A DNA stretch of 64,000 nt from Telluribacter humicola (GTDB taxonomy: Bacteria; Bacteroidota; Bacteroidia; Cytophagales; Spirosomataceae). Location: positions 2,356,001 to 2,420,000 of the forward strand of contig NZ_JAFIQT010000001.1 of NCBI RefSeq assembly GCF_017355935.1, given 5' to 3'. Made by a program: the position numbers and the translations under genes. The notes under the pieces were generated by a model. The model was given only the letters and a program-made list of their open reading frames with translations, was not told the DNA's origin and did not search any database. Positions 53,407-61,551 of the stretch are shown one piece after another (position 1 is the stretch's first letter; each line of letters begins with the position of its first letter).

Positions 53407-54360
53407 CTACTGAAGGAGCTGTTTTCGGTAGTCTGCCGGGCTCAGGGAGGTGTGTTTTTTGAAGTAGTTGCTGAAATGCGGAGCTTCCAGAAAACCCAGC
53501 CGGTTGGCGATCTCCTTCACTGAAAGGTCCTGGTCCTGCAGTAGTACCCTGGCTTCGGTGACCAGCTTATCGGCAATCCAGGTACTGATGCTTTTGCCGG
53601 TTTTACTCTTGATCACCTGGGATAGGTACGTGGGGTGCAGCAGCTGCCGGTCGGCAAAGTCCTGTACCCTCATTTGCTGTTGTACTTTCCCGCTGAGCAG
53701 TTCCCGGATGTGGTTTTCCAGGTTGAGCTTGAACTCTTTCACGATCCGGGAGCTGCGGGTACCCTCCACAATGGGGTTATAGTCCTGAAAGAAGTACTCT
53801 TTGATCTTCAGCAGGAGCACGACCATCAGGGTACCAATGAGCTGGTTTTTATACGGCGAACCTCCCAGATGCTCCCGGTGGATCTGCCGGTATAGTTGCT
53901 CCAGTACCTCAAACTGCTCATCACTAAGTACCCGGGGCTCTACCGTCTCGGTCAGCAGAAACGAAAATTCCCGGTACACATCCGAATGTACGTATTCTTT
54001 TAGGTACGATTCGTTGAAGGTGATCAGGCAAGCCTCTGTAATGCTATGCCATTCAAAGATCCGGAAGTTACCGGGGTTCGTAAAGTACACGGTGCCCGGC
54101 TGGATAGGGAACTGCAAGTCGTCGATGGTATAGTTGCCAAAGGCCTCCTGGATAAATAGGAAGCTAAAGAAGTTGGGGCGGAAGGATACTGATCTGAAAG
54201 GCAGCTGTTTAAAGATATCCTGCAGATAGTTGATCGTAAAGCCCGAACTGTCACCAATATCAGGCAGCTCCATGAGCTCGTACAGCTCATGCAGATCTTT
54301 TACTATGATGTCCTTTTGCTGTGCCACTTGGATATGATTACCTGTACTAATTAAGTACAC
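53407..54360 (-). CDS. AraC family transcriptional regulator
   Basis: Up to 317 residues; the first codon is GTG at 54360, and no ATG fits until residue 30, so the start is uncertain. The C-terminal ~100 residues carry both helix-turn-helix motifs (MRVQDFADRQLLHPTYLSQV, and LSVKEIANRLGFLEAPHFSNY with the closing KKHTSLSPADYRKQ). The N-terminal ~180 residues form a cupin-like ligand domain. It lies upstream of two SDR genes in the same direction and probably controls them. Confidence 0.9.
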   Translation of the reverse strand: MYLISTGNHIQVAQQKDIIVKDLHELYELMELPDIGDSSGFTINYLQDIFKQLPFRSVSFRPNFFSFLFIQEAFGNYTIDDLQFPIQPGTVYFTNPGNFRIFEWHSITEACLITFNESYLKEYVHSDVYREFSFLLTETVEPRVLSDEQFEVLEQLYRQIHREHLGGSPYKNQLIGTLMVVLLLKIKEYFFQDYNPIVEGTRSSRIVKEFKLNLENHIRELLSGKVQQQMRVQDFADRQLLHPTYLSQVIKSKTGKSISTWIADKLVTEARVLLQDQDLSVKEIANRLGFLEAPHFSNYFKKHTSLSPADYRKQLLQ

Positions 54361-54485
54361 TATTATTCAGCTCAACCCATTACTTTACAAAGCGATTTTT
54401 AATCAAGAGTTGGTGCCGGAGTATTTTTCCTGCAAAATATACTAGTTTGCGCTTATTCCATTGCTGCCAAGGGTGTAACTGTCCG

Positions 54486-54881
54486 CTATTGGTATTTGGC
54501 TGTTATGGGTGCTTTTGTTTGTCTGCACCAGGCTACAAATACAGCGAGTAGAGCCACGAAAATGTTAAAGCCGATGTCTTTTGCTTCACCTCTTGCAATA
54601 TGAAAAGCACTTGCTGCTGTCATTAAAACAACAATTCCGTACGCTGCATAAATAGTCAGTTTAGGTAGAGTACGAAGTAAAGCGGGTAACACAATGCCAA
54701 CGCCTGCTACTAAATCAACGATACCTGTAAGTAAAACAAGGGTACCACTGTCCTTAATCCAGGGAAATGGTAACTGTTCGGATTGGAATAGTTTCATCAG
54801 TCCAGCCCAGATAAATACGAGTGCTATAAGTCCTTGTGCCATCCAAAGGACAATGTTCATTGTTTTTTGTGCTGCTGCCAT
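54486..54881 (-). CDS. DoxX family membrane protein
   Basis: A 131-residue protein with four membrane helices: ALVFIWAGLMKLFQSE at the start, then LVLLTGIVDLVAGVGIVLPAL, the IYAAYGIVVLMTAASAFHIA segment and FNIFVALLAVFVAW. DoxX proteins are small quinone- or redox-associated membrane proteins. It is divergent from the hxlR gene, which very likely regulates it through the palindrome between them. Confidence 0.9.
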   Translation of the reverse strand: MAAAQKTMNIVLWMAQGLIALVFIWAGLMKLFQSEQLPFPWIKDSGTLVLLTGIVDLVAGVGIVLPALLRTLPKLTIYAAYGIVVLMTAASAFHIARGEAKDIGFNIFVALLAVFVAWCRQTKAPITAKYQ

Positions 54882-54911
54882 ATTCTATTTTTAGTAAGGC
54901 AGCAATTTAAA

Positions 54912-54919
54912 GTACCTTT
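54912..54919 (+). promoter_or_regulatory. hxlR promoter -7 element
   Basis: TACCTTTG, an exact TAnnTTTG match. Transcription would start near 54925, just upstream of the palindrome and before the chosen hxlR start. Confidence 0.6.
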
Positions 54920-54937
54920 GCTATCCAAATGATATTG

Positions 54938-54971
54938 CTTCCCGTTTGGATAGCGCTATCCAAACGGGAAG
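54938..54971. promoter_or_regulatory. Perfect 34-bp palindromic operator
   Basis: Arm 54938-54954 is the exact reverse complement of 54955-54971 (17 bp each, no spacer). A further copy of its GCTATCCAAA half-site lies at 54920-54929. It sits between the divergent DoxX and HxlR genes, as expected for a winged-helix dimer site. Confidence 0.8.
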
Positions 54972-54991
54972 TATTGATAAAAGCGAAAGAA

Positions 54992-55330
54992 ATGTTGTCA
55001 AAAGCAGGTTGCCCCAAAACAATGCTGTCAATACAAGACGCACTGGAAGCCGTTGAAGGAAGATGGAAGTTGCTTATTCTGTTTGCGTTGTCTGAAAAGC
55101 CAAAGCGATTTAAGCAGATAGCAAAAGAAGTGAGCGGAATAACAGATAAAACGCTGTCAAAGGAATTGAAAAGCCTGGAAGTCAATAAACTTATCCGTAG
55201 AGATGTGTACGACACTTTCCCGCCAACCGTCGAATATACCATAACCCCACACGGTTTATCGCTTGAAAAGGTCCTGGACGAACTTCACTTCTGGGGTTTG
55301 GCTCATCGTAAAGAGGTCATTGAAAATTGA
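54992..55330 (+). CDS. HxlR family winged-helix regulator
   Basis: Start set at ATG 54992 (MLSKAGCPKTMLSIQDAL), 112 residues; the ORF from 54929 would translate the palindrome itself and is unlikely. The HxlR fold is clear: CP near the N-terminus, VEGRWKLLILFALSEKPKRF, ITDKTLSKELKSLEVNKLI (recognition helix region), and the wing VEYTITPHGLSLEKVL. HxlR proteins sense electrophiles, thiol stress or redox change, often through that N-terminal Cys. It is divergent from the DoxX gene, its probable target. Confidence 0.92.
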   Translation: MLSKAGCPKTMLSIQDALEAVEGRWKLLILFALSEKPKRFKQIAKEVSGITDKTLSKELKSLEVNKLIRRDVYDTFPPTVEYTITPHGLSLEKVLDELHFWGLAHRKEVIEN

Positions 55331-55418
55331 AGTAAAGTCAGCTGAAGCTAGTTTTATACAATACTACTACTGTCCACAATTCCAATAACTTATAACCTTA
55401 TCCCTGTCGATAACCTAT

Positions 55419-56054
55419 TTAAGCCAGACTTTTAACTTCGCGTTGGCTCTGTAGTAGTGTGCCAATTTGGTCACCCAACTTTTCGGCGTCATCATAACCC
55501 ATCTGGTACAGGGGACCGCTTGTGCCGAGCAGCATAAACTGATGATCTCCAACGGTTGCCAGTATAGGGCTTCCGGCTTGGAAGTCTTTAAGACCGGTGA
55601 GGGTACGGAAGTACTTAATAGGTTCATTGCTATGTACATACACCAGGCTAGGACGGATGGACTCGAGCAGGGAACGGAAAATCTCTGTTTTACGATCGGT
55701 AGAAGCTAATCCTGCGGCTGTTTTAGCAGGCTTTGAGCAGATGTTGGTTTCGAGGCAGGATAGATTTGGGATACGATTAACGATCCGTTCTATACGGGCC
55801 CTTACACCAATAGGTTCTTGCAAACCACGCTTTAATCGATAATCTTCCATGAAAGTACATTTATCGAAACCTTCAGTATCGCTCCAATACGACCAGAATG
55901 GCTTGTCCATCTCCGTAGCAGGATTGAAGCCAACTATAAATACTTCACAGGATAAAGGTGAACCATTGCAGACAAAGGGCCTAGACTTAGAGTCGGTCAT
56001 GAGTGGCTGTAATTGCTCGCGGAACTGTTGTAGAGAGAGGTTTGGGTTGGGCAT
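55419..56054 (-). CDS. Uracil-DNA-glycosylase-fold-like protein, hypothetical
   Basis: A 211-residue protein. Residues 36-48 (CEVFIVGFNPATE) resemble the first motif of the uracil-DNA glycosylase superfamily (VGxNP), followed by PFWSYW and TNICSKPAKTA; PSLVYVHSNEP near residue 135 could be a further strand. The usual HPS motif is not obvious, and GTSGPL may occupy its place. The assignment is therefore weak. It lies 77 bases downstream of the antiphage dCTP deaminase gene on the same strand, but has host-like base composition. Confidence 0.5.
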   Translation of the reverse strand: MPNPNLSLQQFREQLQPLMTDSKSRPFVCNGSPLSCEVFIVGFNPATEMDKPFWSYWSDTEGFDKCTFMEDYRLKRGLQEPIGVRARIERIVNRIPNLSCLETNICSKPAKTAAGLASTDRKTEIFRSLLESIRPSLVYVHSNEPIKYFRTLTGLKDFQAGSPILATVGDHQFMLLGTSGPLYQMGYDDAEKLGDQIGTLLQSQREVKSLA

Positions 56055-56131
56055 GAGAAAGTTGAGGAAAGAGTAGTTGTAATGGAAAGAATGTATGTTG
56101 GTGAAATCACCAACATACGGCTAATAATATA

Positions 56132-57688
56132 TTAATTCTGAGCCTTAATCAACTGGTCAAATATATCTGTAGCTTTAATTTCTCTATCAAGATAACTGAT
56201 TGGAAAGAGTTGAACTCTTGGTTTGGAAGTTTTCGGGTCCCAGTTTAGTAACTTTCCTTCTTTGTCTTTTCGTTTTATTGTTCTTCCTGATCCAAGGTTC
56301 ATAGAGAATAAATCAAAAAACTTTCTGGGGCCGATTCCAATAAAGGGCTCGAAAAATGTGAATTCTTCCTTATTGTTGCTCTTTATGCCTATTCGAATAG
56401 ATTCCGAGTGGAAGTCTAAGGCTTTTGACTTTGGGTATGGCTCTATATAAACTACTTTTTCAATACCGGCTGCAATTATATGCTTTGCGCAGTTGTGACA
56501 TGGAAACGTTGTGCAATATAAGGTTCCGCTTTTTGTAGAAGTATTATTTCGTGAACATACCATAAGGACTTCCATCTCGGCATGTACAGCCCTTCCGAAT
56601 TCAATTAAGTCTTTAAGTCTACTTGAATGTAAGATTTCTCGAAGCGTATCTTTTTCAATGTCTGCTAAGCTTGCTTTTTCTAATATCTCATCTATGATAG
56701 CTAGCCTCTCTATGACGTTTGAATCTTCACCTCTTGTATAATCACGTCCTTGTTCAACATCTTTATATTCATTAGTTTCAGTGTCAATGTATGGCCAGTA
56801 TAGCCCACCACCAAATTTTGGTGCATCATTTGCTCCAGTTGCGATAATTTCATCTCCTTTTGTAAGGACAGCACCTACTTGCCTAGATAAATCTGCTGAT
56901 CTTAAAGATGATGTAAAAGCCATAAACATTGCAAACTCTTCAAACAAAGGAGTAATAGTCGGTTTTCCAAATATAATATCCAAGAATCTAAATATTGAAG
57001 CCTTCAATTTATCTCTATTGGAATCAACTTGTACAAAGAAGTCAGATAAGTGATAAGTGTCGCTTGTATGTTGCCCATGCCCACCAATAGAATCATTCTC
57101 ATCTCTTTGAATTAAGTTCTTGGCTTCTTCCGAAGTCATTGATAACTCTTTCATTAAATAGTTGGTGCGATTGATGAAATCAGAAAAGACCCCAACAAGG
57201 TAAAATCCTTGTCCATAAACTTCTCTTAACAGCTTAACTTCGTCAGGGTGCTTCAAAGAGTCAATTATATATGCTTTTCTGAATTTACCTTTTTCTCTTT
57301 TTGAATTTATAATTTTAGAAGCGCCTAGCGCAAGTATAGAGTTGTCTTTATAATTTTCACGTGCTTGGTTACCAATATTCATGAAGTGATTGATACGGTT
57401 GTAGTGACCACTTTCATTTAGTATGGAAAATATAGGTAACCCCTCGATGACATTAGTTGATATTCTAATTTCTTCGACTTCGTAATTGAAGTAATTTATA
57501 AGCCTATCTTTAATTCGTGTTTTAACTTCTTTATATTCAACTCCAATGGCTCCTACCAGTCCAATAATGATTTCAGAATCGTTATATTCATCAGAAATCA
57601 TATTTGTTTTATTAATTTGTATTGATGGATTTTTATCTATTGGTAGTTTTAAATCCTCTGTATTGCCTGAAGTAGATTTTAGTTCCAT
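56132..57688 (-). CDS. Antiphage dCTP deaminase (AvcD/DCD-type)
   Basis: A 518-residue AT-rich gene. The N-terminal domain (~40-240) has a kinase-like nucleotide fold beginning IIGLVGAIGVEYKEV, where the canonical GK(S/T) of the P-loop is missing. The C-terminal cytidine/deoxycytidylate deaminase domain carries the zinc motif HAE (His369, Glu371) and PCHNC (Cys397, Cys400), and SADLSRQVGAVL typical of dCMP deaminases. Proteins with this two-domain build deaminate dCTP or dCMP during infection and drain the pool needed for phage DNA. Defence is inferred from this known family and the foreign composition. Confidence 0.88.
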   Translation of the reverse strand: MELKSTSGNTEDLKLPIDKNPSIQINKTNMISDEYNDSEIIIGLVGAIGVEYKEVKTRIKDRLINYFNYEVEEIRISTNVIEGLPIFSILNESGHYNRINHFMNIGNQARENYKDNSILALGASKIINSKREKGKFRKAYIIDSLKHPDEVKLLREVYGQGFYLVGVFSDFINRTNYLMKELSMTSEEAKNLIQRDENDSIGGHGQHTSDTYHLSDFFVQVDSNRDKLKASIFRFLDIIFGKPTITPLFEEFAMFMAFTSSLRSADLSRQVGAVLTKGDEIIATGANDAPKFGGGLYWPYIDTETNEYKDVEQGRDYTRGEDSNVIERLAIIDEILEKASLADIEKDTLREILHSSRLKDLIEFGRAVHAEMEVLMVCSRNNTSTKSGTLYCTTFPCHNCAKHIIAAGIEKVVYIEPYPKSKALDFHSESIRIGIKSNNKEEFTFFEPFIGIGPRKFFDLFSMNLGSGRTIKRKDKEGKLLNWDPKTSKPRVQLFPISYLDREIKATDIFDQLIKAQN

Positions 57689-58058
57689 AATATTATTAAT
57701 CGAATGATGGATTTGGAAGTAGTAATTGCATTACCTTATAATCGTTGAGCTAAATAGCACTTGTGTTTTATACTCTTTTATAGGAGCACAATGTAATAAA
57801 TAAACCTTAGGTTGAAATGTATATATATAAAATATTTATCTAACGGTATATTGTTTTTATTATAGATGGTTTACGAAGCTTTTGCAATATAAACATCACA
57901 TTTGTGGCTAACTGTGATGTCTTGGTAACAATAGCGATAAGTATTTTTTAAAAGACTTATACACTAATTCTTTGTTTTGGGACACCCTCTGAAAGCTTTT
58001 AGTTTAATTTGATTACCCTTAACTTTAACCCTCCGTACCATTCAACCCCAGATTCTCC
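57689..58058. other. AT-rich intergenic region upstream of the dCTP deaminase gene
   Basis: About 370 bases, strongly AT-rich, no supported ORF. It contains an 8-bp inverted repeat ACATCACA (57893-57900) and TGTGATGT (57913-57920) with a 12-base loop. In Vibrio, the related avcD gene is preceded by a small RNA, AvcI, that holds the enzyme inactive. A similar RNA could be here, but nothing in the sequence proves it. Confidence 0.35.
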
Positions 58059-61000
58059 GTGTTTAAGATATATAGTTCATCCGCCGGGTCGGGCAAGACC
58101 TACACCCTTACCAAGGAGTACATCAAGCTGGCCCTGCACAGCAACAGCGATACCTATTTCCGTCAGATCCTGGCCGTTACCTTTACCAATGCCGCCGCCA
58201 ACGAAATGAAGGACCGTATCCTGAGCATGCTGCGGCTGTTCGGGACGGAGGAAGGGAAGCGCCACCCCATGATGCGGGACATCGTGACGGAGCTGTACGG
58301 GGAGGCCATCCAAGGGGGCGAAGGTACTTTCGAGGAAGGCTGTGAGCTGATCGGGCTACGGGCGCAGCGGGTGTTCGTGAAGCTCTTGCACCGCTACTCC
58401 GACTTCTCGGTGATGACCATCGATAAGTTTACGCAGCGGCTGGTGAGCAGCTTTACGGATGAGCTGGGTATACCGTTTGGTTTTGAGACCGAGGTAGATA
58501 GCGACCTGCTGGCTTCGGCCGTGGACCGGCTGCTGGCACGCATCGGACAGGAGGGGGAGGATACCCTGACGCGCATTGTCGAAACCTACTACCGCGAGAG
58601 CGCCGAGGACGGCAAGAGCTGGGGCTCGCTGCCCGCCCAGATCCGGGAAGCCGCCGGTGACCTGTTGAGCGAGAAGAGCTACCTGGCCATGCTGAAGGTA
58701 CAGGACCTGACCATGGAAGACTGGGTGGCGATCCGTAACCAGCTCAAGGAGTCACTGAATACGATCATCAAAGACAGCTACTGTAAGGTTATTGCCCGCG
58801 AAGCCATCGCTCTGATCCAGCAGAATGGGTTAGATAGCGGCGACTTTGCCGGGGGGAAGAATGGCCTCATCGGGCATTTTAATAAATTCAAGCCGGAGGA
58901 TGAGGAGCCGGTAGAATGGTGGAAGCTGGAAGCGACCGCTACCGTGGTGAAGAATCTGGATGAGCAGAAATGGTACGGCAGCAAAGCCTCCAAGACTACG
59001 CAGGCCAGGATAGATGAACTGAGTCATAAGCTGAAGGAGCTGTATGAGTGCATACAGGCGCACCAGGTCAAGCACCGCGAGCGGTACTTCCTGTTTAAGC
59101 AGCTCGAAAAGCACCTCTACAACCTGTCGCTGCTGGGCGAGATCCGGAAGGAGTTTGACTCACTGCTCCGGCAGAACAACCAGGTACATATCTCGGAGTT
59201 TAACCGCCGCGTGCTCGAGATCGTAGCGCGCGAGCCGGTTCCCTTTATATTCGAGAGGCTGGGGGAGAAGTACAACCACATCCTGGTGGATGAGTTTCAG
59301 GATACCTCGAAGCTACAGTTTGCCAACCTGCTGCCCCTGATTGACAACGCCCTGGCGTCCGGGTACATGAATCTGGTCGTGGGGGACGCCAAGCAATCCA
59401 TCTACCGTTTCCGCGGGGGCGACATGGACCTGATCCTGCACCTGTCGCAAAACCAGGCCATGGAGCTGGCCTCCCTACTTGGGGATAATCCATTTGCCCA
59501 CGAGCGCCTGCTGGGCATAGACCGCTTCCTGCACAAAAGCTCCCTGCGCGAAAACCGCCGGAGCTACCGCGAGGTCACCGAGTTTAACAACTGGTTCTTT
59601 GGGTACCTGTCGAAGACCCTGGGACAGAGCGAGCGGATGGTGAGCGCGGTATTTGATGAGGAATTCCAGCAGAAGATACTACCCGAAGTAAAGAGCGGGG
59701 GGCACGTACAGGTGGAGTTTGTGACCATGAAGGACGAGGACGACGCCACCACTGAGGGGGGACAGGAACTGGATGCTATGGTAGCGCGTACCCTGCAGCT
59801 GATCGAAGAGCTACGGGAGCAGGGCTACCACTGGCGCGACATCGCTATCCTGTGCCGCAAGAAAAAAGAAGCCGCCAACCTGGCCAGCGCCCTGAAGGAG
59901 CGGGGCTTCCCGCTCATATCTGAAGACTCGCTGTCGCTGGCCTTTGCGCGCCCGGTCAACCTGCTGGTGGCCTTTATGCAGGTACTACACACGCCCGACA
60001 ACCGCCTGGCCCGCTACGAGGCGGCCTACCTGTTTCACCGCGTCATAGCCCGCGAGGTACCGTCGGCAACCCAGCACGAGCTGATCCGCAGCATGTGCGG
60101 CGAGAAGGGGTTGGCCTCCTTCCTGGCCTACTTTGGGCAGGAGGGTGTGGAGCTGAATGCCTTCCGGCTGCGCCAGCTGAGCGTGTACGAACTGTGCGAG
60201 CAGCTCATCACGGCCTTCCGCCTGTTCGATACCAAAACCGACTCGGAATACCTGTTCCGGTTCCTGGATGTGGTACTGGAGTTTGGTACCCGCCGCAGCA
60301 ACCACCTGGCCGATTTTCTGAACTACTGGGAGGGAGCGAAAAACAAGCTGTCGATCACCATACCGGCCAACGCCGACGCCCTGCGCATCACCACCATCCA
60401 CCGCTCCAAGGGGCTGGAGTACCCGGTCGTAATCATTCCCTACACCAACTGGAGCTACCGGTCGAACCCGTTCCTGGATCGTCTGTGGGTGGATCTGGAC
60501 CGGCTGGATCACCAGGAGCTGTGCCTGATGCCGTCGGGCGAAGGGGAGGAGCAGTTACCCAAGCGGTTGCTCAGCTCCGTGGTGTCGGTGGTGAGCGATC
60601 TGGCGAAAACGCCGCTGGCTGAGCAGTACAAAGAGGAAGGTACCCGTACCCTGCTCGAAAACCTGAACCTGCTGTACGTGGCCTTTACGCGGCCGGTGCA
60701 GCGCATGTACATCCTGGCGCAGTACGATACCAACTGGGACAAAGGCAAGACCTCCGATCGGGTCAGCTCCTGGCTGTACAACTACCTCAATCGCCCGGAC
60801 GCCCAGCCGGGCTGGCAGGAAGGGCAGTCGGTGTACGTGCTGTCGGAGGGGGCGGGTGAGTGCCGCCACGCCCACGGGAGCCAAAGTGCCATCCCGCACC
60901 GCCTGAGCCACATTATCAGTACCGACCGGACCAAGTCGCTGCGGCTGCGCCGCCTGGCCGACCGCATATTTGATACGGAGACCTTTGAGAAAAAGAACGA

Positions 61001-61415
61001 CTGGCTGCAGAAATTGAAACACGCCCTGTCGTACCTGCAGACGCCCGACGAACTCCCCGCGGTACTGCGTAAGCTGACCACGGAGGGAATCATAGAGTCG
61101 GTAGATGCTGAGTACCTGCGCCGCTCCCTACAGGAAGTACTGGATATGGATCAACTACGCGAGTGCTTTGACAGGGAGGCCACGGTACTGATGCGCCGCG
61201 AACTACTCCTGCCGGGTGGCCGCATGCTCTGCGCCGACCGCGCCGTAACCCTGCCCGATGGTACCTGCGTACTCGCCAACTTTGTGGCTGGTGCCGGTAA
61301 TACTGATGCCCGCCGTCAGATGCGCAAACTGGTACAGGCCTACCAGGACATGGGACAAACCCAGGTAAAGGGGGTAGTGGTAACGCTGGAAAACAAGGAG
61401 GTGGAGTGGGTGTAG
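58059..61415 (+). CDS. AddA-like UvrD/Rep-type helicase with degenerate nuclease domain
   Basis: A 1118-residue protein starting at GTG (no in-frame ATG fits). Helicase motifs: Walker A SSAGSGKT (7-14), TFTNAAANEMKDR (motif Ia), ILVDEFQDTSKLQF (motif II, DExx), VVGDAKQSIYRFRGGD (motif III), ITTIHRSKGLEYPVVIIP (motif V) and NLLYVAFTRPV (motif VI). The C-terminal end has the AddA nuclease layout, but the VDYKTG element reads VLANFVAGAG (1071-1080), so Asp and Lys are lost. It should unwind DNA in double-strand break repair with an AddB-type partner, which is not in the window. Confidence 0.9.
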   Translation: MFKIYSSSAGSGKTYTLTKEYIKLALHSNSDTYFRQILAVTFTNAAANEMKDRILSMLRLFGTEEGKRHPMMRDIVTELYGEAIQGGEGTFEEGCELIGLRAQRVFVKLLHRYSDFSVMTIDKFTQRLVSSFTDELGIPFGFETEVDSDLLASAVDRLLARIGQEGEDTLTRIVETYYRESAEDGKSWGSLPAQIREAAGDLLSEKSYLAMLKVQDLTMEDWVAIRNQLKESLNTIIKDSYCKVIAREAIALIQQNGLDSGDFAGGKNGLIGHFNKFKPEDEEPVEWWKLEATATVVKNLDEQKWYGSKASKTTQARIDELSHKLKELYECIQAHQVKHRERYFLFKQLEKHLYNLSLLGEIRKEFDSLLRQNNQVHISEFNRRVLEIVAREPVPFIFERLGEKYNHILVDEFQDTSKLQFANLLPLIDNALASGYMNLVVGDAKQSIYRFRGGDMDLILHLSQNQAMELASLLGDNPFAHERLLGIDRFLHKSSLRENRRSYREVTEFNNWFFGYLSKTLGQSERMVSAVFDEEFQQKILPEVKSGGHVQVEFVTMKDEDDATTEGGQELDAMVARTLQLIEELREQGYHWRDIAILCRKKKEAANLASALKERGFPLISEDSLSLAFARPVNLLVAFMQVLHTPDNRLARYEAAYLFHRVIAREVPSATQHELIRSMCGEKGLASFLAYFGQEGVELNAFRLRQLSVYELCEQLITAFRLFDTKTDSEYLFRFLDVVLEFGTRRSNHLADFLNYWEGAKNKLSITIPANADALRITTIHRSKGLEYPVVIIPYTNWSYRSNPFLDRLWVDLDRLDHQELCLMPSGEGEEQLPKRLLSSVVSVVSDLAKTPLAEQYKEEGTRTLLENLNLLYVAFTRPVQRMYILAQYDTNWDKGKTSDRVSSWLYNYLNRPDAQPGWQEGQSVYVLSEGAGECRHAHGSQSAIPHRLSHIISTDRTKSLRLRRLADRIFDTETFEKKNDWLQKLKHALSYLQTPDELPAVLRKLTTEGIIESVDAEYLRRSLQEVLDMDQLRECFDREATVLMRRELLLPGGRMLCADRAVTLPDGTCVLANFVAGAGNTDARRQMRKLVQAYQDMGQTQVKGVVVTLENKEVEWV

Positions 61416-61531
61416 GTACAAAAGGTGACTAAACTAAAAGGGTAATCAAATTGTAGTAGGGCAAGGTGTGCATACATCCAAAGATCCGGAAGCGGCGTAA
61501 GTCTGTCAAATTCCAAGTATAACCCCACTTT

Positions 61532-61539
61532 TTACTTTG
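61532..61539 (+). promoter_or_regulatory. Possible -7 element of the SusC gene
   Basis: TTACTTTG, matching TAnnTTTG at 7 of 8 positions, 13 bases upstream of the ATG, so the leader would be very short. Confidence 0.35.
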
Positions 61540-61551
61540 CCTTATTACTAC

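Noticed and set aside
60095-60622. 175-codon plus-strand ORF inside the helicase
   Set aside because: Out-of-frame shadow; helicase motifs run through the main frame.
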